Below are positions 39,145 through 50,900 of a DNA stretch of 64,000 bases, one piece after another. Position numbers and translations under genes: made by a program. Origin of the DNA: Formicarius rufipectus (taxonomy: Eukaryota > Chordata > Aves > Passeriformes > Formicariidae); assembly GCA_013399695.1 (NCBI GenBank), contig VXAU01003702.1, positions 956,519-1,020,518 on the forward strand, written 5' to 3'. How positions within the stretch are numbered: the first letter of the stretch is position 1; each line of letters starts with the position of its first letter. The notes below the pieces were generated by a model. It was given only the letters and a program-made list of their open reading frames with translations, did not search any database and was not told where the DNA came from.

Positions 39145-40420
39145 AGTGGACTCCCCCAGGGATCAGTTCTTGGCCCCAAACACTGATGACCTGAGAGGAC
39201 AAGTCACGACCACTGAAGGTTGCAGATAATGCAGCATCAGCAGGGGCAGCAAGCAGTAAAAAGGTAAGGCCACAAAACCAAAATAGAGTACTTTGTAAGC
39301 TGCCATAAATGAGTGACATACCTTAAATAAAGCTGAAGGTAAAAAAACAAACCAAAACAAAACACTTATGCTGCAAACAAAAGATTCCAAGTCACACTTG
39401 GGTGACTGACAAAACGAAGGAGAGAAACCAGGACTCTGGGAGAGGTGTGGCTGAAGGAGCACCTGTGGGACAGGTACTGGAATTACTGCAGATATGTGCT
39501 CAGGCTCCAAATGTGGGAGACTCCTTGGTGCACTCCAGGCTGAGCCCCACAGCCAGTGCTGAGGTTTCACACAGTTTCAGGAGCAGCCAAGCACTGGGGT
39601 CCCTTGCACAGCCATCCCATGCTTTAGGCCCAGTGCTGGGCTCACACACCCAAAGAACAGCAGGGAGCTGCTGCAGAAATCTTGTCTTTCTTATGTATTT
39701 AGGATTCTTTTTTGTTTGTATGAGGCCTCATATTTAAAAGTCATCCTGTAAAGCTCAACCCCCAGATACAGCTTTGCACTACAGCCTCAAACCAATCACT
39801 CAACCTGTTGCACAAATCTGAGCTCCCTGCAAACCCCAGAGCACACGGGTTTAAGGACTTTGGGAGACAGAGGGGTGTGAAGCACAAATTACCCTGTCCT
39901 CATAGTGGATGTGGCTGCTACTGGCCAAAGCCAGGCTCCAGTTCTATACCACCAAATTTCAAAAAAATGTTGAACTGGAGAAAGCTCAGAGAATCAGAAA
40001 AATCATTGCGGAGATGAAAATCCTGCCTCGAAATAAAAGCAGATGAGAAAGGAAGAAACCGAAGCATTCAGTTTATCAAAGAGGAAAGAAATGCAGAACA
40101 TGGACATTCTTTAAGTATTGAAACAGAAAATAAGGTTCCAGAGGATGGCTCTGCTATCTTGCAGTTAAACTTACAAGCTAAAGCCAGATCCATTTATCAT
40201 AGATATAAAGTGGTGCAATATTAGAACAGGGAGAACACTCAATGATGAAGGAACAGTGAGAATTCTTTGACACAAGCCATTCTTAATTGAAGACTAGAGG
40301 CTGCCCTACAAAGATACACTGGAATTCAAACAGGAAACAATCTGGGGAAGTTTTATAGCCCTTGATTTACATAAGGTTAAAATAATTCATCTTAATTGTT
40401 TCCTTTGGCCTTCTTGCAGC
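39145..40420 (+). mobile_element. Ancient CR1/L3-like LINE relic (RT domain to 3' UTR)
   Basis: At 39145-39177 the plus strand translates to SGLPQGSVLGP, the reverse-transcriptase motif of CR1/L2-clade LINEs, followed by gatgacct and ttgcagataatgcagc, remnants of the next RT blocks. From about 39970 it resembles the 3' region of old L3-type CR1 elements: actggagaaagctcagagaa, a cctgcctcgaaa block, agtttatcaaagagga, acaagctaaagccag, and an end like aatctggggaagttttatag then tttcctttggccttc. The middle (39260-39960) is not clearly matched. No open frame remains. The element is inactive and much older than the other CR1 fragments here. Confidence 0.7.
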
Positions 40421-40745
40421 AAAACAAGGTTGTTTATTAGAGTGGCGGCATGTTCCAGAGAAACTGATACAAACTCGGAGCTGGGAAACCTGCTGATGTG
40501 GCTTGGCATTCCTGTACTCCAGATAACTTGATACCCTTATCAGGAAAGCAGCTGGGGAACACAGTTCAAGAACCCAGGTTTAAGACCAAAGGTTGTTCGT
40601 GTTAGACACAACCCACTCACTCACAGGCAAGCTTCAAATACAGCGCTTGATAAACTTCCAGTGGCCAGCACATCCCACAGCACTAGCCCACTGAAAGCCG
40701 CCTTGGTTTATTTTGCAGGCTGGGTTCCCCAGCTCTGCTGCACGA

Positions 40746-40755
40746 GTGAGTCAGC
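40746..40755. promoter_or_regulatory. NF-E2/MARE-like site
   Basis: GTGAGTCAGC matches the RTGASTCAGC core bound by small-Maf heterodimers (NRF2, NF-E2, BACH). Single occurrence; function not shown. Confidence 0.3.
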
Positions 40756-41720
40756 TTTCCTCCCCGTTCCAGAAGGCTTGTGAGGGCTGCAGACATCCCA
40801 GCACCAGCTGGGAGAGGAAGCCCCTACCACTTGCAGTCACTCCAAGAGCCGCACCTCAATAGAGAGATGGGAGAGGGTCCCAGAGGAAAGATCTGGCAAG
40901 CTTGCACTGGACTTCAGGGTTTCTCTATCAAAGAGACCAAAAACACAAACACCCAGCAACATCCATGCATGCAAACCATTCCCTATCCTTTAGAAACCAA
41001 TTTGTTTCTCAGGATCTGAGGGGCAGCTGTAGCAGCACCGAAGCACAAGCAAACACCTGTGACAAACTGCAACAACTCACAGGCACAGAGCGTTGTGATC
41101 ATTTTCAGAGTCCACATTTAATTTCCACATCCAATAGATGGCTGATTTCAGTGGGGATGGGAGATTCCCCATGAGACCAGGCAAGAGGAATGATGGGGTG
41201 CCTGGGGAAACTGAAACAGAGCTTCCACGTGAAGGGACTGACTTCAAAAGAAGTCTTTTAGCAGTTGCTCATTTCCAAGTCTCTTTTAACCCTCCTAGTT
41301 AGCAAAGCTGCACATGTCTGGGCATCTTCTCTACGGCCTGTCATCCTTCCCAAGTGCCAAGTTTGCAGCAGCAGAAGGCTGCCCACAGCAAACAGAGGCA
41401 AGGACCATTATTCTTGCTCTCAACCTGAGAAAGAGCACAAACACACATATGTAATACGCAACCCCATTCAAGCATGCTGGAAAGAACAAGGTGACTTACA
41501 CTCTTAATTTACTATTAAAAAAAAAGCTTTCTTTTTTAGTTTTATAAAGAGAAATCAAACAGCTGACAGAAAGGAAGAAGGGGGAATTTAGGGAATTTAA
41601 GGAAAGGAGGAGTTTCACCCACTCTTAAAGATGATTTACAAGATCAATCCCACCAAGCAACGTGAGCTTCTGGCACTGAAGCAGCAGGATGCTCCAGCCA
41701 ATGCCTCCAGCCAGCACACA

Positions 41721-42031
41721 CGCATGCAGCCTTGCGCAGCACTTCCCAGTCCACAGCCCTCAACCGCTAACGCACAAACAAAGCCGCTTTCACTTGCAGC
41801 ACTGAAATTTAATTAATTGGATATACTGAGCGAGTGAGTGCGCTGTGCAGCGCGGAAGACGACGCTCCCGAGCCTGCCAGAAGAGCCTGCCAGCATCCCA
41901 GGGACAGAGGCTGCGGAGAGAAGTATCAGACATTGCATAAGCAAAGGCACACGTAATCACTCATTCCCGCTGCCCCGGCCAGCACGAATTCAGACCCCCG
42001 AGCCGCAGCCAACATCCACTCCAGTTATTCG
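41721..42031. promoter_or_regulatory. CpG-rich islet in intron 1
   Basis: I count 20 CpG dinucleotides by hand in about 311 bp, against a CpG-poor background on both sides. The densest part is 41829-41871 (tgcgctgtgcagcgcggaag and following). Such islets inside long first introns can be alternative promoters or enhancers. No start codon, TATA box or splice donor here can be tied to CREB3L2, so the role is open. Confidence 0.45.
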
Positions 42032-42600
42032 GAGGCAGCTGGGGGCCTGGGACAGGCACAGAAGGGAGAGGAAGGCCCAGCCTGGGGGGTGTGTGGGGGA
42101 AGAACATGGGACATCCCCGTGAGTTCATGTCCCAGCACCCAGCCAGCAAGACCTCACGCCTCCAGGGGCCCCTGGCCCCTGCTTGTGTAACCATTACCCC
42201 ACAGCTTAAAAGAAGAGGGGGAAAAAACTGTTTTTTCCAGACTTTATCAACACAATTTCCTTCTTCTAAGGAGAGAAATATGGCCTTGTGGTTAGAGGGT
42301 TGGGCAGGAGTGAACACAATGAGCTGTCCCACACCGCCTGAGCTGGCCTGTCCCCTGACACAAAGGCATCCTGCCCTTTGCCTCTGCGTTCCACAAGCCT
42401 AAGGGCAGTAATGAAGTGATACTCTCCGGTCACAAGGGATCTCAAGGGTAGTGGTGCAGAAGATTGCATCACATTCAATGCCGAAATAACTGGAATCATA
42501 AAAAAGGCAAAGGCAGCTGGGACATAGATGAAGCCCCTTGTTGCAGAGCACAGCACTGGACACTGCATCGAGGCCGGGAGGGAGGGACCCACATAAGCAA

Positions 42601-43030
42601 CTGGAATTTTTTAGGTTGGAAAATACCTTTAAGCTCATCAAGTCCAACCCAGTACTGCCAAGTCCACCACTAAACCTTTAAGTGCCACATCTATGCATCT
42701 TTTAAATACCCCCAGGGACGGTGACTCAACTCCTTCCCTGGACAGTCTGTTCCAGAGCTTGGCAACTTGGGGAAGAAAAATTTTCTTATTATCCAACCAA
42801 AAACCTCCCCTGGGGCAACTTGAGGCCATTTCCTCTCATCTATAGCCTGACACTTGGGACAAAAGACCCACCCCCACATCGCTATGACCTCCTTTCAGGT
42901 AGCTGTAGAGAGCAAGAAGGTCTCCCCTGAGCTTCCTTTTCTCCAGGCTAAACAACCCCAGCTTCCTCAGCTGCTCCACATAAGATTTGTGCTCCAGACC
43001 CTTCACCAGCTTCACTGCCCTTCTCTAGAC
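42601..43030 (-). mobile_element. CR1 LINE 3' fragment, about 430 bp
   Basis: Clear reverse complement of an avian CR1 3' region: aggttggaaaatacctttaa, ctcatcaagtccaaccca, a run through gactcaactccttccctgga, aaacctcccctggggcaact, tgaggccatttcctctcat, and gtctcccctgagcttccttt to ctccaggctaaacaacccca. It is the best-preserved CR1 in the window apart from the absent octamer tail. Minus-strand frames at 42638-42879 are remnants of its non-coding end. Confidence 0.95.
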
Positions 43031-43223
43031 TTCACAGCCCCCTGCATGACACACTTAAAGCAGAGAGCTCTTGAAGGGGAAAAAACTCTCCCAGAGCTGT
43101 ATGAGTCTGTCTGGCTCTAGGAAAACACAGGTACAGAGCCAGAAAAATAATCAGGGGAACCTTGTCCTGCTTATCGGCAATGCGTAACTGCGAAGACAGC
43201 CAGGACTATATATACACAGAGCT

Positions 43224-43260
43224 CTGTGTGTGTGTGTGCACGCTTGTGTGTCTCTGTGTG
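43224..43260. repeat. (TG)n-rich simple repeat
   Basis: An imperfect TG run (ctgtgtgtgtgtgtgcacgc and onward) interrupted by CACGC and TCTC. Confidence 0.85.
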
Positions 43261-43829
43261 TTAAATATAGATCACTTCTCTAACACAGCATCCTTGGCTG
43301 CAGAACATTTCGGATGAGCATCTGCTACAGACCATCTGGGCTGGGAGGGAGGGAGACCAAAACGCTATGGGACTCTTGAGGAATTTGAAACTTGCAGCGG
43401 ATTTTACACAGAAAAGTGTTGCGTAAGGTACACTGACAAATGTGTGGTCTCAGGATGGCTCTTCAATTAAAAGAAGGGATAAAAAAAGAAAGAGAAGTGA
43501 TCCTGAAACTGCTGCTTCTTGTGGGGGTTGGATCTGGCTGCAGACAACAGTACTGACATCATGCCACTTAAACTCAGCATCATTAAATGAAACCAAACCA
43601 AGTTCTCAGGGTTCCAGAAGATCAAGGGCTGAATTGGTGTTGCCTCAATGAACTGAAAGTGGTACCTGATGTTCAGCTGGTTAGCATGGAGTGTCTCATG
43701 CTCCCATCAAAAAATAGAAATTCATAAAAACCACAGCAAGTTTTTATCCATTAAATTAACATACAAGAACAAACAGTCCCTGAGTAAAGCACTCTGACAT
43801 CCTCCTGACCAAGATACTTTCATATTTGT

Positions 43830-44113
43830 AATGGTTATGCATATGTGTAGACAGAATCTCAACCACGTCCCTGGGCAGACTGTTCCAATACTTCACAATC
43901 CTCCCCATGAAAAACTTTTTCCGAGCATCCAATCTTAACCTAACCTTCTGCAACTTTAGGCAATTTCCTGTTGCTACAACCCCTCCCCCCCACCTTGCTA
44001 CCTGCAACTCCTTTCAGGTAGTTGCAGAGGGTGCTAAGGTCTCCCCTGAGTGTCCTTTTCTCTAGGCTAAACAACCTCAGCCATTCCTCAGAAGATTTGT
44101 GCTCCAGTCCCTC
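43830..44113 (-). mobile_element. CR1 LINE 3' fragment (older subfamily)
   Basis: Reverse complement of CR1 from gacagaatctcaaccacgtc and cctgggcagactgttccaat through aactttaggcaatttcctgt to aggctaaacaacctcagcca and ttgtgctccagtccct. Its inner end is cut off abruptly at the terminus of the next CR1, so the two are head-to-tail or nested. Confidence 0.92.
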
Positions 44114-44395
44114 TACAGAATCACAGAATATGCTGAGCTGGAAAGGACCTGCCAGGATCAACGAGTCCAACCCTTAGCCCTGCACAGGACCATTCCCAAG
44201 AGTCATACCATGTGCCTGAGAGCATTGTCCAAATGCTTCTTGAACTCGCTCATGCTTGGTGCCATGACCACTGCCCTGGGGGGCCTGTTCAGTGCCCAAC
44301 CACTTCTCTGGGAGAAGAACCTTTTTCTAATATCCAACCTAAACCTCCCCTGACACAACTTCAGGCCTTCAGCATCTTCTCTCTTCTAAAGACTA
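44114..44395 (-). mobile_element. CR1 LINE 3' fragment adjoining the previous one
   Basis: Begins acagaatcacagaatatgct and gagctggaaaggacct, a CR1 terminus, then ctgttcagtgcccaaccact, tctaatatccaacctaaacc and tcccctgacacaacttcagg. Same orientation as its neighbour. Part of it (from 44277) lies in the repeated block that recurs after the N. Confidence 0.92.
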
Positions 44396-44800
44396 CAGAA
44401 AAGTTCTACAAACGAGAACATTTTATAAATCAAGGCTCACAAGGACCATGTCTTCTGTAAAAACAATACAAAGACTCAGACACACCAAAACGAAAAACAT
44501 CAGGTTTTCAGAATTGCTGAGCTCTCTCCCCTCTGTTCCTCTATTATTTAATTTATTTACTTTTTCTAGTTGCAAGAGCTGCAGAGTCTAACAAAGGAAG
44601 TTAAAGAACATGAAGTAAGTCCAAGTTTGCAGAGTCCGCAAACTTCCCCAGAAAAGTGTTGGTGTGCTAAAACAACAAGGGATTTAAAATCACTGCTCTG
44701 TTCTCCCACCAAGTTGTGGTTCCAGATGGCTTTGGAAGATACAGCCTTCAGCAAGTCAATATGAGCATGATTGGCACTAATTCCAAATGAGAACTCAGTA
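44277..44800. repeat. First copy of an exact 524-bp direct repeat
   Basis: This block, from tggggggcctgttcagtgcc to gagaactcagta, recurs at a constant offset of 525 bases with no difference that I can see. It contains part of a CR1 and downstream single-copy DNA. See the paired entry and the N between them. Confidence 0.95.
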
Positions 44801-44801
44801 N
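44801..44801. other. Single N: assembly join
   Basis: The only ambiguous base in the window. It sits precisely between the two copies of the 524-bp repeat, as expected where two overlapping contig ends were placed side by side instead of being merged. Confidence 0.95.
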
Positions 44802-44920
44802 TGGGGGGCCTGTTCAGTGCCCAACCACTTCTCTGGGAGAAGAACCTTTTTCTAATATCCAACCTAAACCTCCCCTGACACAACTTCAGGCCTTCAGCAT
44901 CTTCTCTCTTCTAAAGACTA
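44802..44920 (-). mobile_element. CR1 fragment carried in the second repeat copy
   Basis: Same CR1 sequence as 44277-44395, present only because of the duplicated block. It should not be counted as an independent insertion. Confidence 0.85.
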
Positions 44921-45325
44921 CAGAAAAGTTCTACAAACGAGAACATTTTATAAATCAAGGCTCACAAGGACCATGTCTTCTGTAAAAACAATACAAAGAC
45001 TCAGACACACCAAAACGAAAAACATCAGGTTTTCAGAATTGCTGAGCTCTCTCCCCTCTGTTCCTCTATTATTTAATTTATTTACTTTTTCTAGTTGCAA
45101 GAGCTGCAGAGTCTAACAAAGGAAGTTAAAGAACATGAAGTAAGTCCAAGTTTGCAGAGTCCGCAAACTTCCCCAGAAAAGTGTTGGTGTGCTAAAACAA
45201 CAAGGGATTTAAAATCACTGCTCTGTTCTCCCACCAAGTTGTGGTTCCAGATGGCTTTGGAAGATACAGCCTTCAGCAAGTCAATATGAGCATGATTGGC
45301 ACTAATTCCAAATGAGAACTCAGTA
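44802..45325. repeat. Second copy of the 524-bp direct repeat
   Basis: Identical to 44277-44800. The first copy's unique left flank (the rest of the CR1) and this copy's unique right flank (tgtctgggatttccacaag) read as one continuous locus if one copy is removed. Its open frames (45091-45289) duplicate those of the first copy. Confidence 0.95.
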
Positions 45326-47841
45326 TGTCTGGGATTTCCACAAGCTGAATTGCACCGTCCTATAATGGTTGCAAGTTGCTAGCGTGTACGTATTGGGAAC
45401 TCAGGCACAGGACAATAGAGAGAAATAGCTCTTCTTTTGGAAAGAGCAGCTGTCCCTCTTTCCCCCACTAACAGTCATCTTCATTTTTCCAATAATGCAA
45501 TAAAAAATACCTAAAAACTCTTTAAAAGAACCAGTATGGTATCATTTGCAAAAGGAAGCCATTTTTACCAAAAGACCTAATAATTTTGTTCCCAGAAAGA
45601 ATCCAGTTACACAAGCCTTCAGTCTGAGCTTTATGGGGACAGTCAGGCATGCTCAAAAAAAGCCTGCAAACAGATGGAGATAATAGAAATTTAAATGGAC
45701 CATCCAGCTTTTAATATAACTACCATATGTGGTATTTTATCAGTTGCCAGGTGAGTGGGATGGGGGGAAGGAGTAGAAGAGATCATCAATCTCCCCATCC
45801 TGCCTACAATGCTTCCATCTCCAGTGCATGTAGCAGTAATTAGAACTATCCCCCTTTCGACAGGATTTGTTAAACCAGTGAGGAAAGGTCAGGACAGAAC
45901 ACTGAAATAGATTTAAACCAGATGGTCACGCTAATACCAATTCAACCTGCCTATTCCCCACCTAACATGAAAATATTAAAAGCAGTGACGATATACTTCT
46001 AAAGGTTTAGTGTTCTAGCCTTTTGTATTTGAGATGACTTGTCTGATCCTGATGCAAACCCATTTTTAATAGTTCAAGAAGTAAATAGGGATACACACTG
46101 TGAAACAGCCTTTTTTTTTGATGTGCAGCAATTTGCATTCCTGGCTTCATTGTTTGTAAGATAGAGGTTATACATGGAAAGCTGCACAAATAAAAGCTTG
46201 ATTGGACTTTCCATATCATATCACTGTATTGAGAGGTAACGTATTGTATTGTCAGATCTACACCTCCAAGAGGAGCAACCAGAGCACTAAGCAAACAGGC
46301 TACAAACCCAGCCAATGGATGTGAAGTCCCTCACTGCTAAGGGAGGCTCATGCACCCATTGAGGTCTTCTGCTGATGCACTCTGAAGTTACTGTTTTGCT
46401 TAGGGAAAAACCCCAGCACCTAAAGAGGACTAAAGAGAGGGTCCAGAGAGGGTCCCTACCAGGACTTACAAGAACCACAACACAGACCTGTTAAAGCCTT
46501 CAGGGATGAGACAGCCATAAAGGCGACACAAAGACACAACTGGGGAGCAGAAGAGGAACATGCCCAGCTCCTTATCTTGCCTTTCAACACTCAAATTCCC
46601 ATGGTAATGACTCTTTTCATCCTGTAAACAAGAGCACACTTGTGTAACCAGTGCAGGAACATCACAGGCAAGCCTCCTCTGCCGATACGTCCAAGCTTCG
46701 TCCTTGGCAAGATAACCTCTAGCAGCAAAAAGGTCATGCAGTCATTCACCTTGTTCAGCCTCTGTCGGGGGTGGCACAAGAGTGCACTGTGTCGGGAAGA
46801 GCTCTGGGATGTTGGGGAAAGGGACAATATTTCACCAAGAGCTGCGCAGACCGTGCCAGGTACTTTTTGCGTAAGATACCTACCTAGCCCTGGGATACCC
46901 AAACCCTTCAGCCACTGCCCAAAAGCTCAGACAAACAAGTTTCAGAAAAAAATCCAGAAAAACAGCCCTGGTTTCAGACATGCTACGGCTCCCTGCAGGA
47001 CCATCATTCTCTCACGATGCCAGCAGCAAGTGCTCACCCAGAATGCTCAACAGAAATGCTCACCCCAGCCATTTCTGTTCTCAGGAAGGGCACAAGGTGC
47101 CCAACTCACCTTCCTGAGCAGTGCTAAGCTAAAACACTGGTATGCATAAGGCCCAGACACCTCTTCCCATGACAGTCTCCAGCAGAGACATGAGATGGAC
47201 AACTGGGGGCAGCAGCATGGCAAAGCAATGCTGTGCAAAGAAAGGCCAAGTATGTGCCCAGAGCAGCTTCAGGGCTACTTCAGTCCCAAGCACAGACACA
47301 GGACTGTTGTCCTTGGAAAAGGCAAGAGCTTCACGCCACAGCCCTGCTCACACACTTTATGTTTAACTGCCCGTAACCGATGTGTTAACCCCATCCTGGA
47401 TTTACATCGTCCCTCTGGCAGAATAAAGCCACACGGATTTAGCGGGGTTTGGTTAAAAGTTATGCACACACGCACGGCTCAGTGGCCCCAGGGTCTCAAA
47501 AGCCTGACTGTTGGCACTGCCCCCTGCTCCTTCCCCACCAACTCAAAACGAAACACAGCCACGTTTGTTGGGAAGTTGCACAGAGCAGGGACTGTGCAGG
47601 CAGGCTGCAGAGCAGAGGTGGGCTCCAGGCTGGAGGGGAGCTGCGCTCCATCGGCCTTTCAGACACATTTCTGAGGCTCTTTCTTCCTTCAGCGCAGCCC
47701 GTCCAAGGCACATAAACAGAGAAAGTGAGACCTTTCTGAGCAGAGGCAGGGCCTTGGAAAGCCTGTTGCATCCCCCTGCTCAGAAAGAGCAATAATCCCA
47801 GCCTCTCCCCCATTCACCAGCAAGTCCCCAGCAGAGTCCCT

Positions 47842-47963
47842 GCGAGGCGGGGGCTGGCAGGGATCCAGCCCACCCGGACGCCGCGCCAGGAGCCTGCAGC
47901 TGCAGGAATGTCTAGGACCGGGCACACGCAGCTTTTTTTAATCGCATGCTTCTTGCTTCGACC
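47842..47963. promoter_or_regulatory. Second CpG-rich islet in intron 1
   Basis: About 11 CpGs in roughly 120 bp (tgcgaggcgg, cacccggacgccgcgccagg, gcttcgaccgcc), in otherwise CpG-poor intron. Short, so it may be a decayed island, a regulatory element or GC-biased sequence. Confidence 0.35.
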
Positions 47964-50900
47964 GCCCCAGACTGCCCTGGCCTGGCTACATTTTGGGGTT
48001 GGTTGCTTTTTTGTCTCTTATTTCTCTCCTGAGTTCTGCTTTTAAGTGGACGGGGAAGAGGAGGGGCAAGGGGAGTAATTATAAGGTTGGCTATTGTGAT
48101 GGCATGCTCCTATGCCTATTCTTAGACTCTGAAGGGACATCCTTCAGACTGCATGACCCCAATCTTATCTTACACTCATTTTTGTGTAATAGCTGGGTTT
48201 TTTCAAACTCTGAGAAGTCATTTTTCTCTGTTGATAGTGGTGGAGCAAGCAGGGATCTCAGACAACACAAACCACTGTAAATACGTTTCAGAAAACCTTG
48301 ACATGCCTGAAAAGCCAGCAAGCAGGGAGAAGTGTTATAATAATATCAAGCTATGAAACATACTTTGGCAACCTATCTTTAACAGCTCAAAAGGCTAAGT
48401 GCTGCCCATATGCAAAGAATGAGAGTACATCTTGAAAACTGAGCAAGTCCTGGCAAAGTCACATGCAAACTACTTGGATACGCCAGCTCTATCATTAAAA
48501 CTCAGACTGAACACAACAAAGAGGCATGTTCCAACAGCAGTACTGAATTTGAAGCCATCACACCAGACTGCAAATGCAAAAGGAGTTCATAAACATGCAA
48601 ACTCTTACAGCCTGACTTTACATCCTGTCTGTTTCACCAAAAGGTGCAGTTCAGCCATCTCAGCCCCTTTTCAGCACCCCACAGCATCAGTAGTCCCCAC
48701 AAAAGGGCACCACCAAGAAAATCCTAGTATTGCTGTGCCACTGGGAATTTTGAGATAAAAATGCTACCAAGAATAACCTGCAGAGACATGTGCCTTTCTG
48801 CCAGAAACTGTTAGATTATTATTCACATCCAACAGAAGTCACCATCCCTCCCAGAGATCACCATTCCTTCAGAAAGGGCAGCTTAACTCTGCATCTGCTG
48901 CTCCAACCCAACTGGGGTTTGCAGATGGGTTTGCAGTCCACTGTTCAAGACAACACAGACCACTCTGGAAGAGCAGGATGAGGGAGCTGCTCCAGGTTCA
49001 GTCACACCAGCAGCTCTAAATGGGCCAGCCAGGGCTCTTGCATACCCAGCAGAGAACATCTAACCAGTTGTTCATTTCTTGTTTCTCTCCTCAGGGTGAT
49101 TCCTGCCTTATTTCTGACCTGTTGGGCCACCAGGACCAACCTCATTTAAGAGGTCAGCTGGGTCCCACAACTTTGTAACAGCTGCTCAGAAGCAGCCCAA
49201 GCATCAAGCCCTGCACAACATAAGCTCTCCCAGCAAAGATGTGATTTTGGGGTTTTTTTAGCCACCTCTCACAACTGCATTATTGGCAGCAGCAGCCTGC
49301 CTCACAGACAATTTATTTTTTGACTATGCTGCATCCAAAATCTACCTTTAAGTGTAGCACTTCCTCAAAGTTTAACCCCTCCAGCAATGCTTCATTTCAA
49401 AGCCATCAAATCCAGAAGAAAGCAAAGAAGGTGCAGTTCTGCTTCATGGGAAGTGGTACAAACACAAACGAGGAGCTAAAACCTGCTCAGGGCTGCATGG
49501 CTTGTTCTGCCCAAGAGCAGATGCTCAGCACATCTGCTTACAAGCCCAACACCTGCACGAGCACTGCCTCTGCACCAATGCTCCAACCAGATGTGACCAG
49601 CTGCCATGCACAGGGCTGCCTCTGCTCAGGCTTTGGTTCCCAGCAAGGGAAACCAATTAGTGAACCCTCTTAACAGGACTATCATTTAATCAAAAGGAGT
49701 TTCCCTCCGAGAGCAACAGTCAGATCAGTGGATGGAAAGAACTTCACAGGAGATGTCCTTGTAGCTGCTGTCCACTACAAATTGAACTAGCTCACACAGA
49801 GCACTACTTCCTTCAAAGGTATTACAAATGACAGAATTTTTGATTTAATTGCAACAATTGGACCATTCTGGCCGAGGTCAGGTGCACAGAATGTCACTGA
49901 AGTGAAAAACGCACTTCCATTTAAAAAAAAATAAAGAATAAGACCCATATACTTGCAGCAGATCTTTTCCAACAAATGGGAAACTCTCTATTTTCTGTAA
50001 TTATTCTCTAAAACACAGCAAGGTATATTAGCATTTATTTTCCAGATAAGGTAATGCAAGAAGTGACCTCCTCAAACTACAGCAGCATTTGACATTTAAA
50101 ATGCAACACGAACTTGAGTATTCCTGTAACAGGACATGCAAATCTACCTATCTCCATACATAAAAAGTCAGGAAAACACCTATTTTGTCTTCAGCTCCAG
50201 GAAGAATCAAAACTGCTAGAGAGAACAGACATCTTTAAAGGCAGCCCACAATGAATAAATTTTTAAATTCATGGCTTGAGTGATTTGAGCTTGAAAGACT
50301 TCTTTGTCTGAAGATGCACTTTAGAGACCAATTTTACTGAATTGTCATCCCATGATCATAGGAGGGGAAAAAAAGCAGATTGATTTGGACATCTTATCCA
50401 AGTTTGTACTGTGCAGCTGTAGTATCTCCAGGGTGGACTGCTGTTGCCTACAGAAGCCTGTGTGGTTTCTGTGGTTCCCTAACCTCATGAGCTCATGGAT
50501 CAGCCTGAAATGTCTCAGGCTACGGTGCATCCTGATCAGGACATCCTGTTTCTTATAATGTCGCAACAACAAAATTTAAGTGCCCAGTAGGATTTTGCAG
50601 GCTACTTTCCACAACCCTGGGTTCCCTAATGGTTGGAGCTGTCAGAGTTACCATAAATCAGCAAAACCAGTCCTGCAGGCTCTATTGACAGGACTGCCAC
50701 TGCAACCCATAGGAGGGCACTAGCAGTGCTTTCTCCAAAATGTGTGTGCTCACCTGTATTAGGACACACATATATGACTATTCCAGACTTCCTACTGAAG
50801 GGACCATATGTTTCTGCCATGCGATGTCCCTAAATGCCATCAGAAAAGATTACACTAGGTGGCCAAGCACTTCATGATAATTTATGATCATCACAGGTCT

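Noticed and set aside
44570..45289. Two identical small proteins encoded 525 bp apart, looking like a gene pair
   Set aside because: They are copies of the same frame inside the false duplication around the N.
46640..47149. 169-codon plus-strand open frame
   Set aside because: No recognisable domain, mixed composition, opposite strand to the gene and in intron 1. Long frames of this size are expected by chance in 64 kb on six frames.
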